The translations under genes were made by a program, and so were the position numbers. From Longimycelium tulufanense (GTDB lineage: Bacteria; Actinomycetota; Actinomycetes; Mycobacteriales; Pseudonocardiaceae), in contig NZ_BMMK01000007.1 of assembly GCF_014645795.1 (NCBI RefSeq), positions 62,001 through 126,000 on the forward strand: a stretch of 64,000 bases of DNA. Direction: 5' to 3'. Positions within the stretch are counted from its first letter, which is position 1, and every line of letters begins with the position of its first letter. Below, in pieces: positions 19,883-29,962 of this stretch. The notes beneath the pieces were generated by a model, which worked only from the letters and a program-made list of their open reading frames with translations, was not told where the DNA came from and searched no databases.

Positions 19883-22431
19883 CTAGAGCTGTGAGGTGAT
19901 CTCGTCGAGGGACAGGCCCTCGACCTCCAGGTAGATCTCGGCGACCTGCTCGAGCCGTTCGTGGTCGGGCTCCTGGGCGAGCAGGTCGGCGGCCAGCGCC
20001 TGCGTCGTCGGGTAGGCGAAGATCGACCGCAGGGTCACCTCGGGAAAGTCCAGCGCTTCGCGCAGCGCGGTGACGATCTTGGTCGCCTGCAACGAATCCC
20101 CGCCGAGGGCGAAGAAGTCGTCGTGCAGTCCGACCCTCTCGACCCCCAGCACGTCCCGCCACACCCCGGCGATGACCTTCTGCAGCGCCGTGGTCGGGGC
20201 GGCGAACTCGCCGTCGCGGGAGGACTCATCGGGTGCGGGCAGGGCGCGCCGGTCCACCTTCCCGTTGGCGGTCAGCGGGAACTGGTCGAGGATCTGCAGG
20301 GAGGCCGGCACCATGTGCTCGGGCAGTCGGGTCCGCAGGAAGTCCACCACCTCCTGGGCACAGGGCTGCTGTCCCGGCTGCGGGGTCAGGTATCCGGCCA
20401 GGCCGCAATAGCCGGTGCCGTCCGGCCGCGGGAGGGGCACGACCACTGCGGCGGCAACCCCGGGATGCTGGGCCAGGGCGGACTCGACCTCACCCAGTTC
20501 GATGCGTTGACCATGCCGTCGTGCTTGAGCATGGCTCCCTTGGGTTCACCGGTGGAGCCGGAGGTGAACAGCACGTAGGCCAGGTCGTCGGGTTGCTGCA
20601 GCACGGGCGGCGGGTCGCTGCTCAGCGTGCTGTCCACCTCGGTGTCGACGCACAGAAGCTGCCGTCCGTGCGACCACTCCGACCCTGCGGCGAGCGCGGA
20701 CTGGGTCAGCACCAGCGCGGTGCCGGCGCGCTCGAGGATGCGACGGATCCGCGGGGCCGGCTGGGTCGGGTCGATCGGGAGGTAGGGGGCGCCGGCGAAC
20801 AACACGCCGTAGGCGGCCACGATCTGTTCCCAGCCCTTGTCCATGACGATGGCCACGGGGTGGTTGGGCTGGGCTCCCCGGGCGCGCAGCCAGTGCGCCA
20901 CCCGGTGGGCTTCGGCGTGCAGCTCCGCATAGGACAGGCTGCGTCCGCTGCTGATCACCGCGGTGTCGGCCGGTCGCCGCCGGGCCTGGTCCAGGAACAG
21001 GTCCTGGACCAGGATGCCGGGTAGGGGCTGGTCCGGCCCGCTGACCCCGGCCCGGGCGGTGGGGGTGCCCGAGGTGGTCCCGAGGTCCACGGCCGACCAG
21101 CTGTCCTCGTCGGCCTCCAACAGCTGCAGCAGCGTGTGGAACGCCTCGAACATGGTGTCCATCAGTCCGGGTGGGAAGACCTCGTCGACGGCGTCCCAGT
21201 TGACGAACAGCGCACCGTCGTGCTCGTCGATCTGGACGTCGAGGAAGACCTGCGGCGTCTGGGAGATGGTGTAGATCTCCTCCAACTGGCCGCCGAGCAG
21301 CGGCTTGTCGCCACCACGCAGCCCGATGGTGCTGGTCAGCACGACCGGCATCAGGGCGCGGTCGGCGCCGCCCTGGACGCGGGCCAGCTCGCGCAGCAGC
21401 CGGACACCGCTGACGTACTGGTGGGTCAGGTCGTGCCAGATCTGGCGCTGGATCCGGCGGGCCCGCTCGGCGAAGCTGTCCCGCCCCCGGTTGTCCACCT
21501 CCAGCAGGGTGAAGGAGGCGAACTCGCCGAGGATGCGGTCGGCCTGCGGATGCAGCGGTAGGCGGTTCATCCGCGGCACGTTGATGCAGAAGTGCGAGCC
21601 GCGGCTGAAGACGCCGAGGACCTCGGCGAAGGCCGCGAGAGCCAGCCCGGTGGGGGTGAGTCCGGCCTTGGCGGCACGGGCCTTGAGCCGGGACCACCGG
21701 GATGCCTCGAGCCGGACGCGGCGACCCACGAAACGTGGGTGCGTGATCGTGGCGGGATCCTGGGCCCTCGGGAGCTGTGGCGCCGGGGGCAACGTCGGCA
21801 GCCGCCGCACCCAGTAGTCCTCGGACTGCTGGTACAGCTCGGTGTCACGGAGCCGGGTCTCGGCCAGCACGTAGTCCCGGAAGGTCGCCTCCAGCTCCGG
21901 CAGCGGCACTGCTGGGTCGAGGTAGTAGCGGGACAGGTCGGCCAGCAGCAGTTTCCAGCTCAAATAGTCCAGAATCAGCGCGTCGAAGCTGATGTGTGCC
22001 CGCACCCGGGTGTCGGTCAACCGGCACAGGGCGATGGTGAACAAGGGCCACCGGTCGGCCGGGACGACCTCGTGGGACAGTCGGGCACGAATCTCCTCGA
22101 CGCGGCGACGTACCGTGTCTTCATCGGCCTTCCTCAGATCGACGACCTCGATGGGCACCGGGGGAACTTCGGGCAAAACCCGTTGCTCCAGGCGCTCGAC
22201 ATCGATCACGACGCGCAGCACGTCGTGGCGTTCCACCAGGCGCTGCCAGGCCGCGACGAACCGGGGAATGTCGAGCTCACCTTCGAACTCGTAGTAGGCA
22301 TGGGTGGAGACGTTGCCCAGCTCGAACAGGTCGGTACGGCCCAGGAGGTAGGCGTGTTGGGTGTCGGTGAGCGGGAAGGGGTCGAACCGCTCGTCCTGAT
22401 TCGGCACCAACACGGGCAGGTCGTTGCTCAC
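19883..22431 (-). pseudogene. NRPS, Cy-A-PCP module with internal A-domain deletion
   Basis: GTG 22431 opens a heterocyclisation domain (about residues 15-450) with the Cy motif DALILDYLS, then the A domain up to core A3 (FTSGSTGEPKGAMLKHDG). At 20512-20506 the reading frame jumps: MVN of core A4 runs straight into the A8 segment [15 protein letters not shown] in another frame. About 200 residues, including the whole specificity pocket, are missing. The joint is the 7-mer GGTCAAC, which would encode MVN on one side and GQR on the other, so the loss looks like recombination between short direct repeats or an assembly collapse. The first frame stops at 20386. The carrier domain ([17 protein letters not shown]) stays open in the second frame to 19883. 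Cy domains normally cyclise Ser, Thr or Cys on an aryl cap. Confidence 0.88.
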
Positions 22432-22530
22432 GCCAGGTTGCCTTTCGCTTGCTGCACCACGGGATGGGTGACGACTACTGTTCGATCAGTGCGGGGGTGG
22501 GTTTGCCTGCCCCCTCGGCACGGGCTCGAG

Positions 22531-23346
22531 CTAGGGCGCGAGCAGGTCCGCGAGGGTTGCGAGGACCTCGGCTCGGTGGGGCACCAGATAGAAGTGGTCT
22601 CCGGGGAACCGGTGGAGCCGGAACCGTCCCCGGGTGACCTCGGCCCACGCGTGCATGTCGTCCTCGTCGATCGCGTGGTCCTGGACCCCCAGGCAGGCGG
22701 TGACATCCATCTGCAGGGGCCGGCACGGCCCTGGCCGGTAGCTCTCGATCAGCCGGTAGTCGTTGCGGACCGCGGGAAGGATCAGCGACCGCACGTCCTG
22801 CTGCTCGAGCAGGTCGACGTTGTGCGCGCCGAGTCGCTTCAGGGTGGCCACCAGACCGTCATCGTCTTTGCGGTGGGTCATCTTCTCGGTGGGAATGACC
22901 GGCTGCCGGTGCGGTGCCATGCGTCCGGAGACCACGAGGTGACGCACGAGCCCGGGCCGGCGCGCCTCCAGCCGGCGGGCCACCTCGTAGGCCACCGAGG
23001 AACCCATGCTGTGTCCGAAGAACACCAGCGGCACCGTCCGGTGTGGTTCGAGCTCACCGGCGATGGTGCCGGCCAGCGCGGACATGGTGTCGACGAAGGG
23101 CTCGCGCAGCCGGCTTTCCCGCCCCGGATACTGGATGACCCACAGCTCGACCGTGGGTGGGAGCAGTGCCGGCCACTCCCGGAAGAAGCTGGCTCCCCCA
23201 CCGGCGTGCGGAAAACACACCAGTCGTCGCCGAACCGGTTGCCGTGCTCCGTGGGCCACGATCCACCGGCTGGATCCCAGCACGGCCGTCGACAGCGTCA
23301 TCGTCTCGCACCGTCCCCCAGTTGAACCTGACATGCGCGCGGTCAC
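22531..23346 (-). CDS. Type II thioesterase
   Basis: A 271-residue alpha/beta hydrolase of the RifR/GrsT class that clears misprimed carrier proteins. The nucleophile elbow is GHSMGS, the N-terminal LVCFPHAGGGASFF block is diagnostic, and the catalytic His lies in FPGDHFYL near the C-terminus. The start overlaps the upstream monooxygenase stop as ATGA. Since no NRPS in the window carries a terminal thioesterase domain, this enzyme could also help release product. Confidence 0.95.
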   Translation of the reverse strand: MTARMSGSTGGRCETMTLSTAVLGSSRWIVAHGARQPVRRRLVCFPHAGGGASFFREWPALLPPTVELWVIQYPGRESRLREPFVDTMSALAGTIAGELEPHRTVPLVFFGHSMGSSVAYEVARRLEARRPGLVRHLVVSGRMAPHRQPVIPTEKMTHRKDDDGLVATLKRLGAHNVDLLEQQDVRSLILPAVRNDYRLIESYRPGPCRPLQMDVTACLGVQDHAIDEDDMHAWAEVTRGRFRLHRFPGDHFYLVPHRAEVLATLADLLAP

Positions 23347-24701
23347 CGTCCCGCGCTGAGCACCTGCCGTTCTTCGTCCCGCTGGCCGGTCCGCGCCGCG
23401 GCCTCGGCGGAGGCGGCCAGGGACTGCACCAGCTCGCCGACCCGCACCGCCGTGTTGGACAGCAGGGTCGAGCTGATGCCGTGGGTGTGTTCGGTCGGAC
23501 CCTGCAGGTAGATCCCGGCCCGCACCGACCCGGTGGTCTCCACCCGGTAGTCCCGGCTCACCCGAACCCGTCCGTGATCGTCGGTGCGGCAGTAGCCGGC
23601 CATCGTGCCGAGCACGTCGAGCCCGGCCGGCCGGTAGCCGGTCGCATAGATCACGTAGTCGGCGTCGATCACGCTCAGCTCGCCGCGCGGCAGGAACTCC
23701 ACTGTGGCCCGGACCGCGGAACCGTTCACCTGCAGATCGACGATCTGGGACAGGTTCAGCACGGTCAGGCGTTGTTCACCGCGCACCTTCTCCTGGTAGA
23801 CCCGACGGTACAGTTCGTCGATCAGTTCAAGGTCCACCACCGAGTAGTTGGTGTTGCGGTGGTGACTCATGATCATCTGCTTGACGTCGTCGGGGGCGTC
23901 GAAGAACTGGTCGACCGCCTCGGGGTCGAAGATGCGGTTGACGAACGCACTGTCGTCGGCGGGGGCGTAGCCGAACCGCGAGAACACCGCGTAGACGGTG
24001 CTGTCGGGGAAGCGGCGGTGCAGGTACTCCACCGTCTCGGCGGCGCTCTGGCCCGCTCCGACGACCAGGAAGCTGCGGGGCGGTGCGTCCGGCAGGGACT
24101 GCAGCCGGTGGAGCAGTTCTTCGTTGTGCCACACGCGGTTCCCCGGTGTCACGCCGGGGGGAAGGTGCGGCTGCAGGCCCCGGGCCAGCACGATGTTGCG
24201 GGTGCGCCGCACCAGGACGGCGTCGGGGTCGTCCACCGGCCGGGACTCGACGTCGAACAGCACGATGTCGCCGTCGCGTTCCACCGGTCGGATGTCGACC
24301 ACCTCGCAGCCATACTCCACCATCGGGTCGAAGCTGGTGGCCACCCACTCCAGGTAGTCGTGGAACTCCACCCTGGACGGATACAGGGTCTTGTGGTTGA
24401 TGAAGTCGGCCAGCCGCCCGTGGTGCCGCAGGTAGGCCAGGAAGCTGAACGGGCTGGTGGGGTTGCGCATGGTGACGAGATCCTTGAGAAAGGACACCTG
24501 CATCGTCGCATCGTCGATCAGCATGCCCCGGTGCCATCCGAAGCGGCGTTGCTTTTCGGCGAACAGGCCACGCAACGCCTGGCGCGACCCCACCTGGGCG
24601 TTGTGCTCCTCCAGGGCGACCGCGAGCGCGAGGTTGGACGGCCCGAAACCGATGCCGACAACGTCGTACACGCCAGGCTCGTCCACGCGTGCTGCACTCA
24701 T
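23343..24701 (-). CDS. L-ornithine N5-monooxygenase family protein
   Basis: A 452-residue FAD/NADPH N-hydroxylase. The FAD motif is VVGIGFGPSNLALAVAL, the conserved block NPTSPFSFLAYLRHHGRL matches PvdA/SidA ornithine enzymes better than lysine enzymes, the NADPH motif is VVGAGQSAAETVEYL, and the substrate region includes NYSVVD. The product would be N5-hydroxyornithine, a hydroxamate precursor. No formyl- or acetyltransferase for it was found in the locus, so the hydroxylamine may be acylated by the chain itself. The start overlaps MbtH by four bases (ATGA). Lysine as substrate remains possible. Confidence 0.88.
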   Translation of the reverse strand: MSAARVDEPGVYDVVGIGFGPSNLALAVALEEHNAQVGSRQALRGLFAEKQRRFGWHRGMLIDDATMQVSFLKDLVTMRNPTSPFSFLAYLRHHGRLADFINHKTLYPSRVEFHDYLEWVATSFDPMVEYGCEVVDIRPVERDGDIVLFDVESRPVDDPDAVLVRRTRNIVLARGLQPHLPPGVTPGNRVWHNEELLHRLQSLPDAPPRSFLVVGAGQSAAETVEYLHRRFPDSTVYAVFSRFGYAPADDSAFVNRIFDPEAVDQFFDAPDDVKQMIMSHHRNTNYSVVDLELIDELYRRVYQEKVRGEQRLTVLNLSQIVDLQVNGSAVRATVEFLPRGELSVIDADYVIYATGYRPAGLDVLGTMAGYCRTDDHGRVRVSRDYRVETTGSVRAGIYLQGPTEHTHGISSTLLSNTAVRVGELVQSLAASAEAAARTGQRDEERQVLSAGR

Positions 24702-24907
24702 GCTCGTCGTCCCTCGGTCAGGAGTTGGGGTCGCATGGTGGTCCAGGTGGTGTCGACGTAGTCCACGGCGGCCTGCCGGGATGCGGGGCCGAACACGGTC
24801 CACCATCCCTCGGGTACGTCGACGAACACCGGCCACGGCGAGTGCTGTCCTTCGTGGTTCACCAGAACCAGGTAGCGGGCGTCGTCGTCGGCGAACGGAT
24901 TGGTCAC
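24698..24907 (-). CDS. MbtH-like NRPS accessory protein
   Basis: A 69-residue protein with the family fingerprint: [24 protein letters not shown]-like N-terminus (here HSPWPVF), then [20 protein letters not shown] and TTWTTMRPQ. MbtH proteins bind A domains and are needed for their folding or activity. The GTG at 24907 is the start. It is coupled to the ornithine monooxygenase and sits in the middle of the operon, so it probably serves the A domains encoded downstream. Confidence 0.95.
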   Translation of the reverse strand: [69 protein letters not shown]

Positions 24908-24964
24908 GGTTGTCTCCAGTCGACACGTCAGGTGGGCTGTCCGGGAGTGTGCTGCCGCCCGGTG

Positions 24965-25204
24965 TCAGGACACGCCCAGCAACGTCGCCCAGCTGCGTAG
25001 CGTGGGGTGCTCGGCCAGCTCGACGAAGGTGACCTCGATGCCGTGGTGCCTCCACTGCTCGACGAGGCTCATCATGCGGATCGAGTCCAGCCCTGCCTCC
25101 AGCAGGTTGTCGTCCTCGGCCAGGCTCGTGCTCGGCTGGTTCAGGATCTCGGCGACCGCGCCGCGTAGGCTCTCCCACGTCAGGCTGTCGTGACTGTCGG
25201 GCAT
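24965..25204 (-). CDS. Free-standing aryl carrier protein
   Basis: A 79-residue carrier protein with the phosphopantetheine Ser in NLLEAGLDSIRMMSLVEQW, which is the EntB/DhbB-type ArCP pattern. In enterobactin systems this domain is fused to isochorismatase; here it is separate and starts 12 bases after the AMP-ligase stop. It should receive 2,3-dihydroxybenzoate from the ligase and present it to the Cy domain. No isochorismatase part is attached. Confidence 0.93.
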   Translation of the reverse strand: MPDSHDSLTWESLRGAVAEILNQPSTSLAEDDNLLEAGLDSIRMMSLVEQWRHHGIEVTFVELAEHPTLRSWATLLGVS

Positions 25205-25215
25205 CGGTGTTGGTC

Positions 25216-26862
25216 CTATCGTGCGTCCTGGTGCTGTGGGCTGGCGTTCTGCGTGTCTGTCGGAATGTCCTGGCGGACGGCTGCTCTGAGGTCGTTCTTG
25301 CTGACCTTGCCCACCCCGGTCTTGGGCAGGGCCTCGACGATCTCCACGCGGTCGGGCACCTTGAAGGCGGCCAGGCCGCGTTGCCGGACGAAGCGCAGGA
25401 GCTCGGCGGGGGTGGGGGCCGGTCCGCGGGGCACGATGAAGGCGCAGGACCGCTCCCCCAGGTATTCGTCGGGGATGGCCACCACGGCGGCCTCGGCGAC
25501 CGCCGGGTGGGCCAAGAGGTGGTTTTCCACTTCCTGGGCCGGGATCTTGTCGCCACCCCGGTTGATCTGGTCCTTGGCCCGTCCCTCGACCACCAGGTAG
25601 CCCTCGGGGGTGAGCCGGACGATGTCGCCGGTGCGGTAGAAGCCGTCGGTGGTGAACGCGGTTACGTTGTGCTGCTCGGCCTTGTAGTAGCCGCGGATGG
25701 TGTAGGGCCCGCGGGCCAGCAGGTGTCCGGGCGTGCCCGGCGCGACCGGTTGGTCGGCGTCGTCGACGATGCGGATCTCGTCGTCCGGGGACACCGGTCG
25801 GCCCTGGGTGGCCAGCCGGAGCTCGTCGGGGTCGTCCAGGCGCGTGTAGCACAGCAGTCCCTCGGCCATGCCGAAAACCTGTTGCAGGGTGCAGCCGAAG
25901 GTGGGTTCGATGCGCTGCGCCAGGCTGGTCGACAGTGTCGCCCCGCCCACCTGGAGGATCTTTAGGCTGGACAGGTCGTGGCCGCTGGCGGCCGCGGCCC
26001 CCAGCCACACCCCGGCCAGCGGCGGCACCGCGGCGGTGATCGTCACCTGTTCGGCGTGGATGAGGGGCAAGACGGTGTCGGGTGCGGGCCGGCGGGCGAG
26101 CACGACCTTGCCACCGGCGTCGAGTGTGCCCAGGATCCCCGGTGAGGACAGGGGAAAGTTGTGTGCCACCGGCAACGCGGCCAGGTAGGTGCTGTGTGGT
26201 CCGAGCCGGCAGACCTGGGCGCTGGCCCGCACGTTGTAGAGGTAGTCGTCGTGGGTGCGGGGGATGAGCTTGGGCAGTCCGGTGCTGCCGCCGGACAGCA
26301 ACAGCAGGGCGACGTCGCCGGGTGCGGGGCCGGGCGCCGTCCCAGGGGGGCGACGCAGCTCCTCCAGGGCGGTGAACCGATCGGGTTCGCCGCACACGAT
26401 GACGTGGCGAAGACTGGGCACCGCCGCGGTGACCTCGGCGGCCAGGGTTCGGTAGTCGAAACCCAGGTCGGTGTCGGCGATGACATAGGCACTGGCCGCG
26501 CTGTGCTCGCAGAAGTACCGGATCTCGCTGCTGCGGTGGGACGGCAGTGCGAGCACCGGCACGGCACCGAGCCGGAACAGGGCGAAGAGGACCTCCAGAA
26601 ACGCCGCGATGTTGGGCAGCTGGACGACGACCCGGTCGCGTGGGAGCACGCCCAACTCGCGGAAACCGGCGACCAGACCGTCCACCCGTGCATCGAACTC
26701 GCCGTAGCTGAGGCGGTGCTCGTCATCGACCACGGCGATGCGCTCGGTGACCGTGACGGCGCGCTCGCGCAGCATGTCACCGAGGGTCTGTCCCGACCAG
26801 TAGCCGGCCTGCCGGTAGCGGGCCGCGAACTCCGCGGGCCACGCGGTGCATCCGAACAGCAT
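25216..26862 (-). CDS. dhbE: 2,3-Dihydroxybenzoate-AMP ligase
   Basis: A 548-residue aryl-acid adenylating enzyme of the EntE/DhbE group. Motifs include [26 protein letters not shown], the YRTGD loop ([16 protein letters not shown]) and the C-terminal catalytic Lys in [13 protein letters not shown]. The pocket block [10 protein letters not shown] has Asn at the DhbE-235 position and Ser at 240; salicylate enzymes usually have Cys there, so 2,3-DHB is the better prediction. It lies 30 bases after isochorismate synthase and just before the aryl carrier it should load. Confidence 0.94.
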   Translation of the reverse strand: MLFGCTAWPAEFAARYRQAGYWSGQTLGDMLRERAVTVTERIAVVDDEHRLSYGEFDARVDGLVAGFRELGVLPRDRVVVQLPNIAAFLEVLFALFRLGAVPVLALPSHRSSEIRYFCEHSAASAYVIADTDLGFDYRTLAAEVTAAVPSLRHVIVCGEPDRFTALEELRRPPGTAPGPAPGDVALLLLSGGSTGLPKLIPRTHDDYLYNVRASAQVCRLGPHSTYLAALPVAHNFPLSSPGILGTLDAGGKVVLARRPAPDTVLPLIHAEQVTITAAVPPLAGVWLGAAAASGHDLSSLKILQVGGATLSTSLAQRIEPTFGCTLQQVFGMAEGLLCYTRLDDPDELRLATQGRPVSPDDEIRIVDDADQPVAPGTPGHLLARGPYTIRGYYKAEQHNVTAFTTDGFYRTGDIVRLTPEGYLVVEGRAKDQINRGGDKIPAQEVENHLLAHPAVAEAAVVAIPDEYLGERSCAFIVPRGPAPTPAELLRFVRQRGLAAFKVPDRVEIVEALPKTGVGKVSKNDLRAAVRQDIPTDTQNASPQHQDAR

Positions 26863-26892
26863 GTGTTGACCTCTTTTGCGGGTGGGTGTCGG

Positions 26893-28083
26893 CTACAGCT
26901 CCTGGTGGACGCCCATGGCCCGAAGCAGGGTCCGCAGCTTGGCCGAGGTCTCGGCGACCTCGGCGGCGGGATCGGAGTCGCCGACGATCCCGCCCCCGGC
27001 GAACAGGCGCAGCTCGTGGTCGCCCACCTCCGCGCACCGGATCGTGACCACCCACTCCCCGTCTCCGGTGGCGTCGCACCATCCGAGCGTTCCGGCGTAG
27101 AACCCACGGTCGAAGGGCTCCAGCTCACCGATGGTGGCCCGGGCACGATCGGTGGGGGTCCCGCACACCGCCGGTGTCGGATGTAGTGCGCGTGCCAGAT
27201 CCACCGCGGCGATGTCGGCATCGGCGACCTGTCCGGTGATCACGGTGGACAGGTGCCACATCGTGGCGGTGCAGACGAGCGAGGGGTGGCTGGGCACCCG
27301 GAGGTCACGCAGCAGTGGCCGGAGGTTCTCCACCACCGCCTCGACCACGACGGTGTGCTCGCGGCGGTCCTTGGCCGAGGCCAGCAACGCTTCGGCGCGG
27401 CGGCGGTCCTCGGCGGGGTCGGGGCTGCGCGCGGCCGAACCGGCCAGTGGGTTGGTCATCACCGTGGTGCCTGAGCGGGACAGCAGAAGCTCCGGGCTTG
27501 CCCCCACCAGGGTGCGGGTGCCGGCCGTGCTGGGGAGTGCGGCGGCGAAGGTGTAGCAGCGGGGGTCACGAGCGGCCAGGTTGCGCAGGATGCGGCGCAC
27601 GCGACCGCCCAGGGGTTGCGCGGTGGTCAGCCGGATCACGCGCGCGAGAACCACCTTGTCGATCGCGCCGGAGCGGATCTGTTGGACTGCCTGGGCAACG
27701 GCGTGTTGGTGCGCTGCGGCGTCGGGGATGGTCTCGGTGTTCCACTGCGGGATTCCGATGCCCTGGTCGGGTTCGTCGCTTCGCGCGGGGAGCGGGCCGC
27801 CACGGTGCACGGTGTGGGGGACGACGAGTTCGGCAGGACGGTAGGTGTCGAAGGGCAGCGCGCCGACCGCGATCGCCGGTTGCGTGGCGGGATCGTCGGA
27901 GGTGTCCACCGCGGCGCGCAGTTGCTCACCGAAGGGGGCGGAACCGTCCTGCAGGGACACGGTGGCACGCCGGCCCCGGCAGAGCAGGGTGCCCTTCGGG
28001 GAAGCCAGGAAGAAGTCGTCGTGCTGGTAGGCGGCGAGCAGGTCATCCGCGTGGGTCGCGGCGGCTGTGGGTTGCGTGATCAT
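26893..28083 (-). CDS. dhbC: Isochorismate synthase
   Basis: A 396-residue chorismate-utilising enzyme (EntC/DhbC). The conserved Lys region IDKVVLARV, TRTLVGASPELLLSR, the block LHPTPAVCGTP and C-terminal FYAGTLGWCDATGDGEW with LRLFAGGGIVGDSDPAAEV are all present. It converts chorismate to isochorismate, the first committed step to 2,3-DHB. ATG 28083 was chosen over an upstream GTG/ATG-like extension. It heads the tightly spaced biosynthetic operon; a 427-base gap separates it from the DAHP synthase gene. Confidence 0.95.
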   Translation of the reverse strand: MITQPTAAATHADDLLAAYQHDDFFLASPKGTLLCRGRRATVSLQDGSAPFGEQLRAAVDTSDDPATQPAIAVGALPFDTYRPAELVVPHTVHRGGPLPARSDEPDQGIGIPQWNTETIPDAAAHQHAVAQAVQQIRSGAIDKVVLARVIRLTTAQPLGGRVRRILRNLAARDPRCYTFAAALPSTAGTRTLVGASPELLLSRSGTTVMTNPLAGSAARSPDPAEDRRRAEALLASAKDRREHTVVVEAVVENLRPLLRDLRVPSHPSLVCTATMWHLSTVITGQVADADIAAVDLARALHPTPAVCGTPTDRARATIGELEPFDRGFYAGTLGWCDATGDGEWVVTIRCAEVGDHELRLFAGGGIVGDSDPAAEVAETSAKLRTLLRAMGVHQEL

Positions 28084-28510
28084 GTCGTTGCGCACCAGGC
28101 ATCTCCGGTTGCCTCGGAGGGTCACTCCGATCGCGGCATGAAAAGAGTGACGTTCGTGTCGTGGATCGGGCTCGTCCGTCGCCGGTGACCGACCACCGGG
28201 TCCGTTGCGGTATCACGGAACACTCCCAGCCGTGCCGGGAGGCGCGTGTTATGTGCGGGACATCAGTGGGGTCAACTCCCCCGGCTCCGCACCGTGTGAC
28301 ATGCCGCCATCCAACACCCCCAGTTTTCCGCCGATCTTCCGGTCACCAAGAAAGCTTGAGCACACTCGTCAACGACAAAAGCACGCGGGATCGATGTGGC
28401 CGATCCGAGGGTCCGCAGATTGATGACGCCTCGAGCATTCGGCCCGTCGGACAACCACCAAATGCAATCTCTGGGCCACAACACCTCCGGACCACTGTGC
28501 CGCGTCGGCC
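28084..28510. other. Intergenic region upstream of isochorismate synthase
   Basis: No gene is supported here. The minus strand stays open past the DAHP synthase only in non-coding composition. It should hold the promoter of the biosynthetic operon, but I saw neither an iron box nor the TTACrTGTAA palindrome found upstream of the DAHP synthase. Confidence 0.6.
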
Positions 28511-29656
28511 TCAGGTACTGGCGCTGCCAACCACGTCCAGGTGGCCGGTGGCGTTGGCGGCGAGGGACTCGCGGCGCGCCCGGGTGGCCTCGGCCAGCTG
28601 CCACAACGCCTCGACCGTGGTCTCCCAGCCCAGGCACGGGTCGGTGACGCTTTGTCCGAACACCAGCGGTGAGCCGAGGTCGGGGTCCTGTCGTCCCGGG
28701 CGCAGGAAGCTTTCCAGCAGGACACCGCGGATGCCCCACGCCCCGGCCGCGACCTGGTCGGCGATCTCGCCGGCGACCAGGCGTTGCCGCTCGTGGTCCT
28801 TGCCGCTGTTGCCGTGGCTGGCATCGACCACGACCCGTTCGGCCAGCCCGGCCGCGCGCAGGGCGGAGAGGGCTTCGGCCACCTTGGGGGCGGTGTGGTT
28901 GGGACCCGCGATCCCGCCCCGCAGCACCACGTGGCAGTGCGGGTTCCCGCTGGTGCGCAGCAGGGTGAGGGTGCCGTCCCGACCGGTGCCGGCGTAGCCG
29001 TGACCGGCCGCGGCCACCCGGACGGCGTCGATGGCGGGGCCGACCGATCCGGTGGTGGTGTTCTTCATTCCCACCGGCATCGGCAGCCCGCTGGCCAGCT
29101 GCCGGTGTACCTGGCTTTCCACGGTCCTGGCGCCGATGGCTCCCCAGGTCACCAGGTCGGCGAAGTACTCGGCCAGGGCCGGGTTGAGCCACTCGCAGGC
29201 CAGCGGCAGGCCCAACGTGGTGATGTCGAGCATGATCTTGCGGGCCAGGGCCAGCCCGTCGCCGAGCCGGAAGGTGCCGTCCAGGCCCGGGTCGGTGGCC
29301 AGGCCCGGCCAGCCCAGTGCCGAGCGCGGTTTCTCGACGTAGGCGCGCATGACGACGAGCAAATCGTCGGCCAGTTCCTCGGCCATGCCCCGCAGCCGCA
29401 ACGCGTAGGCGAGGGCGGCGTCGGCGTCGTGGATGGAGCACGGGCCGACCACCGCCAGCAGCCGGTCGTCGAGGCCGGTGAGCACCCTGGTGACGGCGTG
29501 CCGGGCGTGCAGGACCGTCCGGGCCAGTGGCCCGGACACGGCGAGCTGGTCAGCAAGGCTGGTGGCCGAGGGCACCGCGGAAACGGTGACGCGCCCACCC
29601 GTACAGTTGTTCGGCGATTTGCCGTGAAGGAAGCTGTTTCCTGCTTCCCTGAACAA
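28511..29656 (-). CDS. Type I 3-deoxy-7-phosphoheptulonate (DAHP) synthase
   Basis: A class I alpha (AroF/G/H) DAHP synthase of about 381 residues. Clear blocks are LLAVVGPCSIHD, RAYVEKPRSALGWPG, MPVGMKNTTTGSVGPAIDAV, VDASHGNSGKDHERQ and the C-terminal FGQSVTDPCLGWETTVEAL. It feeds the shikimate pathway and here supplies extra chorismate for 2,3-DHB. The start is uncertain: TTG 29656 has AGAGGGGG seven bases upstream, GTG 29575 fits codon bias better but lacks a Shine-Dalgarno, and ATG 29689 is also in frame. A perfect palindrome at 29787-29798 suggests local TetR control. Confidence 0.93.
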   Translation of the reverse strand: MFREAGNSFLHGKSPNNCTGGRVTVSAVPSATSLADQLAVSGPLARTVLHARHAVTRVLTGLDDRLLAVVGPCSIHDADAALAYALRLRGMAEELADDLLVVMRAYVEKPRSALGWPGLATDPGLDGTFRLGDGLALARKIMLDITTLGLPLACEWLNPALAEYFADLVTWGAIGARTVESQVHRQLASGLPMPVGMKNTTTGSVGPAIDAVRVAAAGHGYAGTGRDGTLTLLRTSGNPHCHVVLRGGIAGPNHTAPKVAEALSALRAAGLAERVVVDASHGNSGKDHERQRLVAGEIADQVAAGAWGIRGVLLESFLRPGRQDPDLGSPLVFGQSVTDPCLGWETTVEALWQLAEATRARRESLAANATGHLDVVGSAST

Positions 29657-29962
29657 AGTCGTGCCCCCTCTTCGACCAGTTGTCCACATTGGTGGCTCGC
29701 ACCATGGTCGGGGCAACGCTAGCAACGGCCCACTCGCCGATCAACATTCTGTCAGGTTTGGTTGACACCACCTGCGACTATCTCAACTTACATGTAAGAA
29801 AAATCTTTCAGAAATGTGTTATTAGTGCGATGTCGACTGCTGTACGCATTCGGTCGAGCCCGAAGTCGTTGCCTGTTCAGCTGTCTGTTGGGCGTCCGGC
29901 GGGATCGTGCGGTTGCCGCGATCGAGGTTCTCGCACACGGGCACCGTAGGAAGTCGTGCTGT
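29657..29962. other. Leader and promoter region of the DAHP synthase
   Basis: An AT-richer 306-base region without a convincing gene. It contains the 12-bp palindrome CTTACATGTAAG and AT-rich sequence on both sides that could hold a minus-strand promoter. Confidence 0.55.
29787..29798. promoter_or_regulatory. Palindromic operator CTTACATGTAAG
   Basis: A perfect 12-bp palindrome upstream of the DAHP synthase gene. The core TTAC-rT-GTAA recurs in the divergent promoter of the MFS/TetR pair at 31498-31507, so both are probably bound by the TetR protein encoded at 31.6 kb. Confidence 0.65.
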
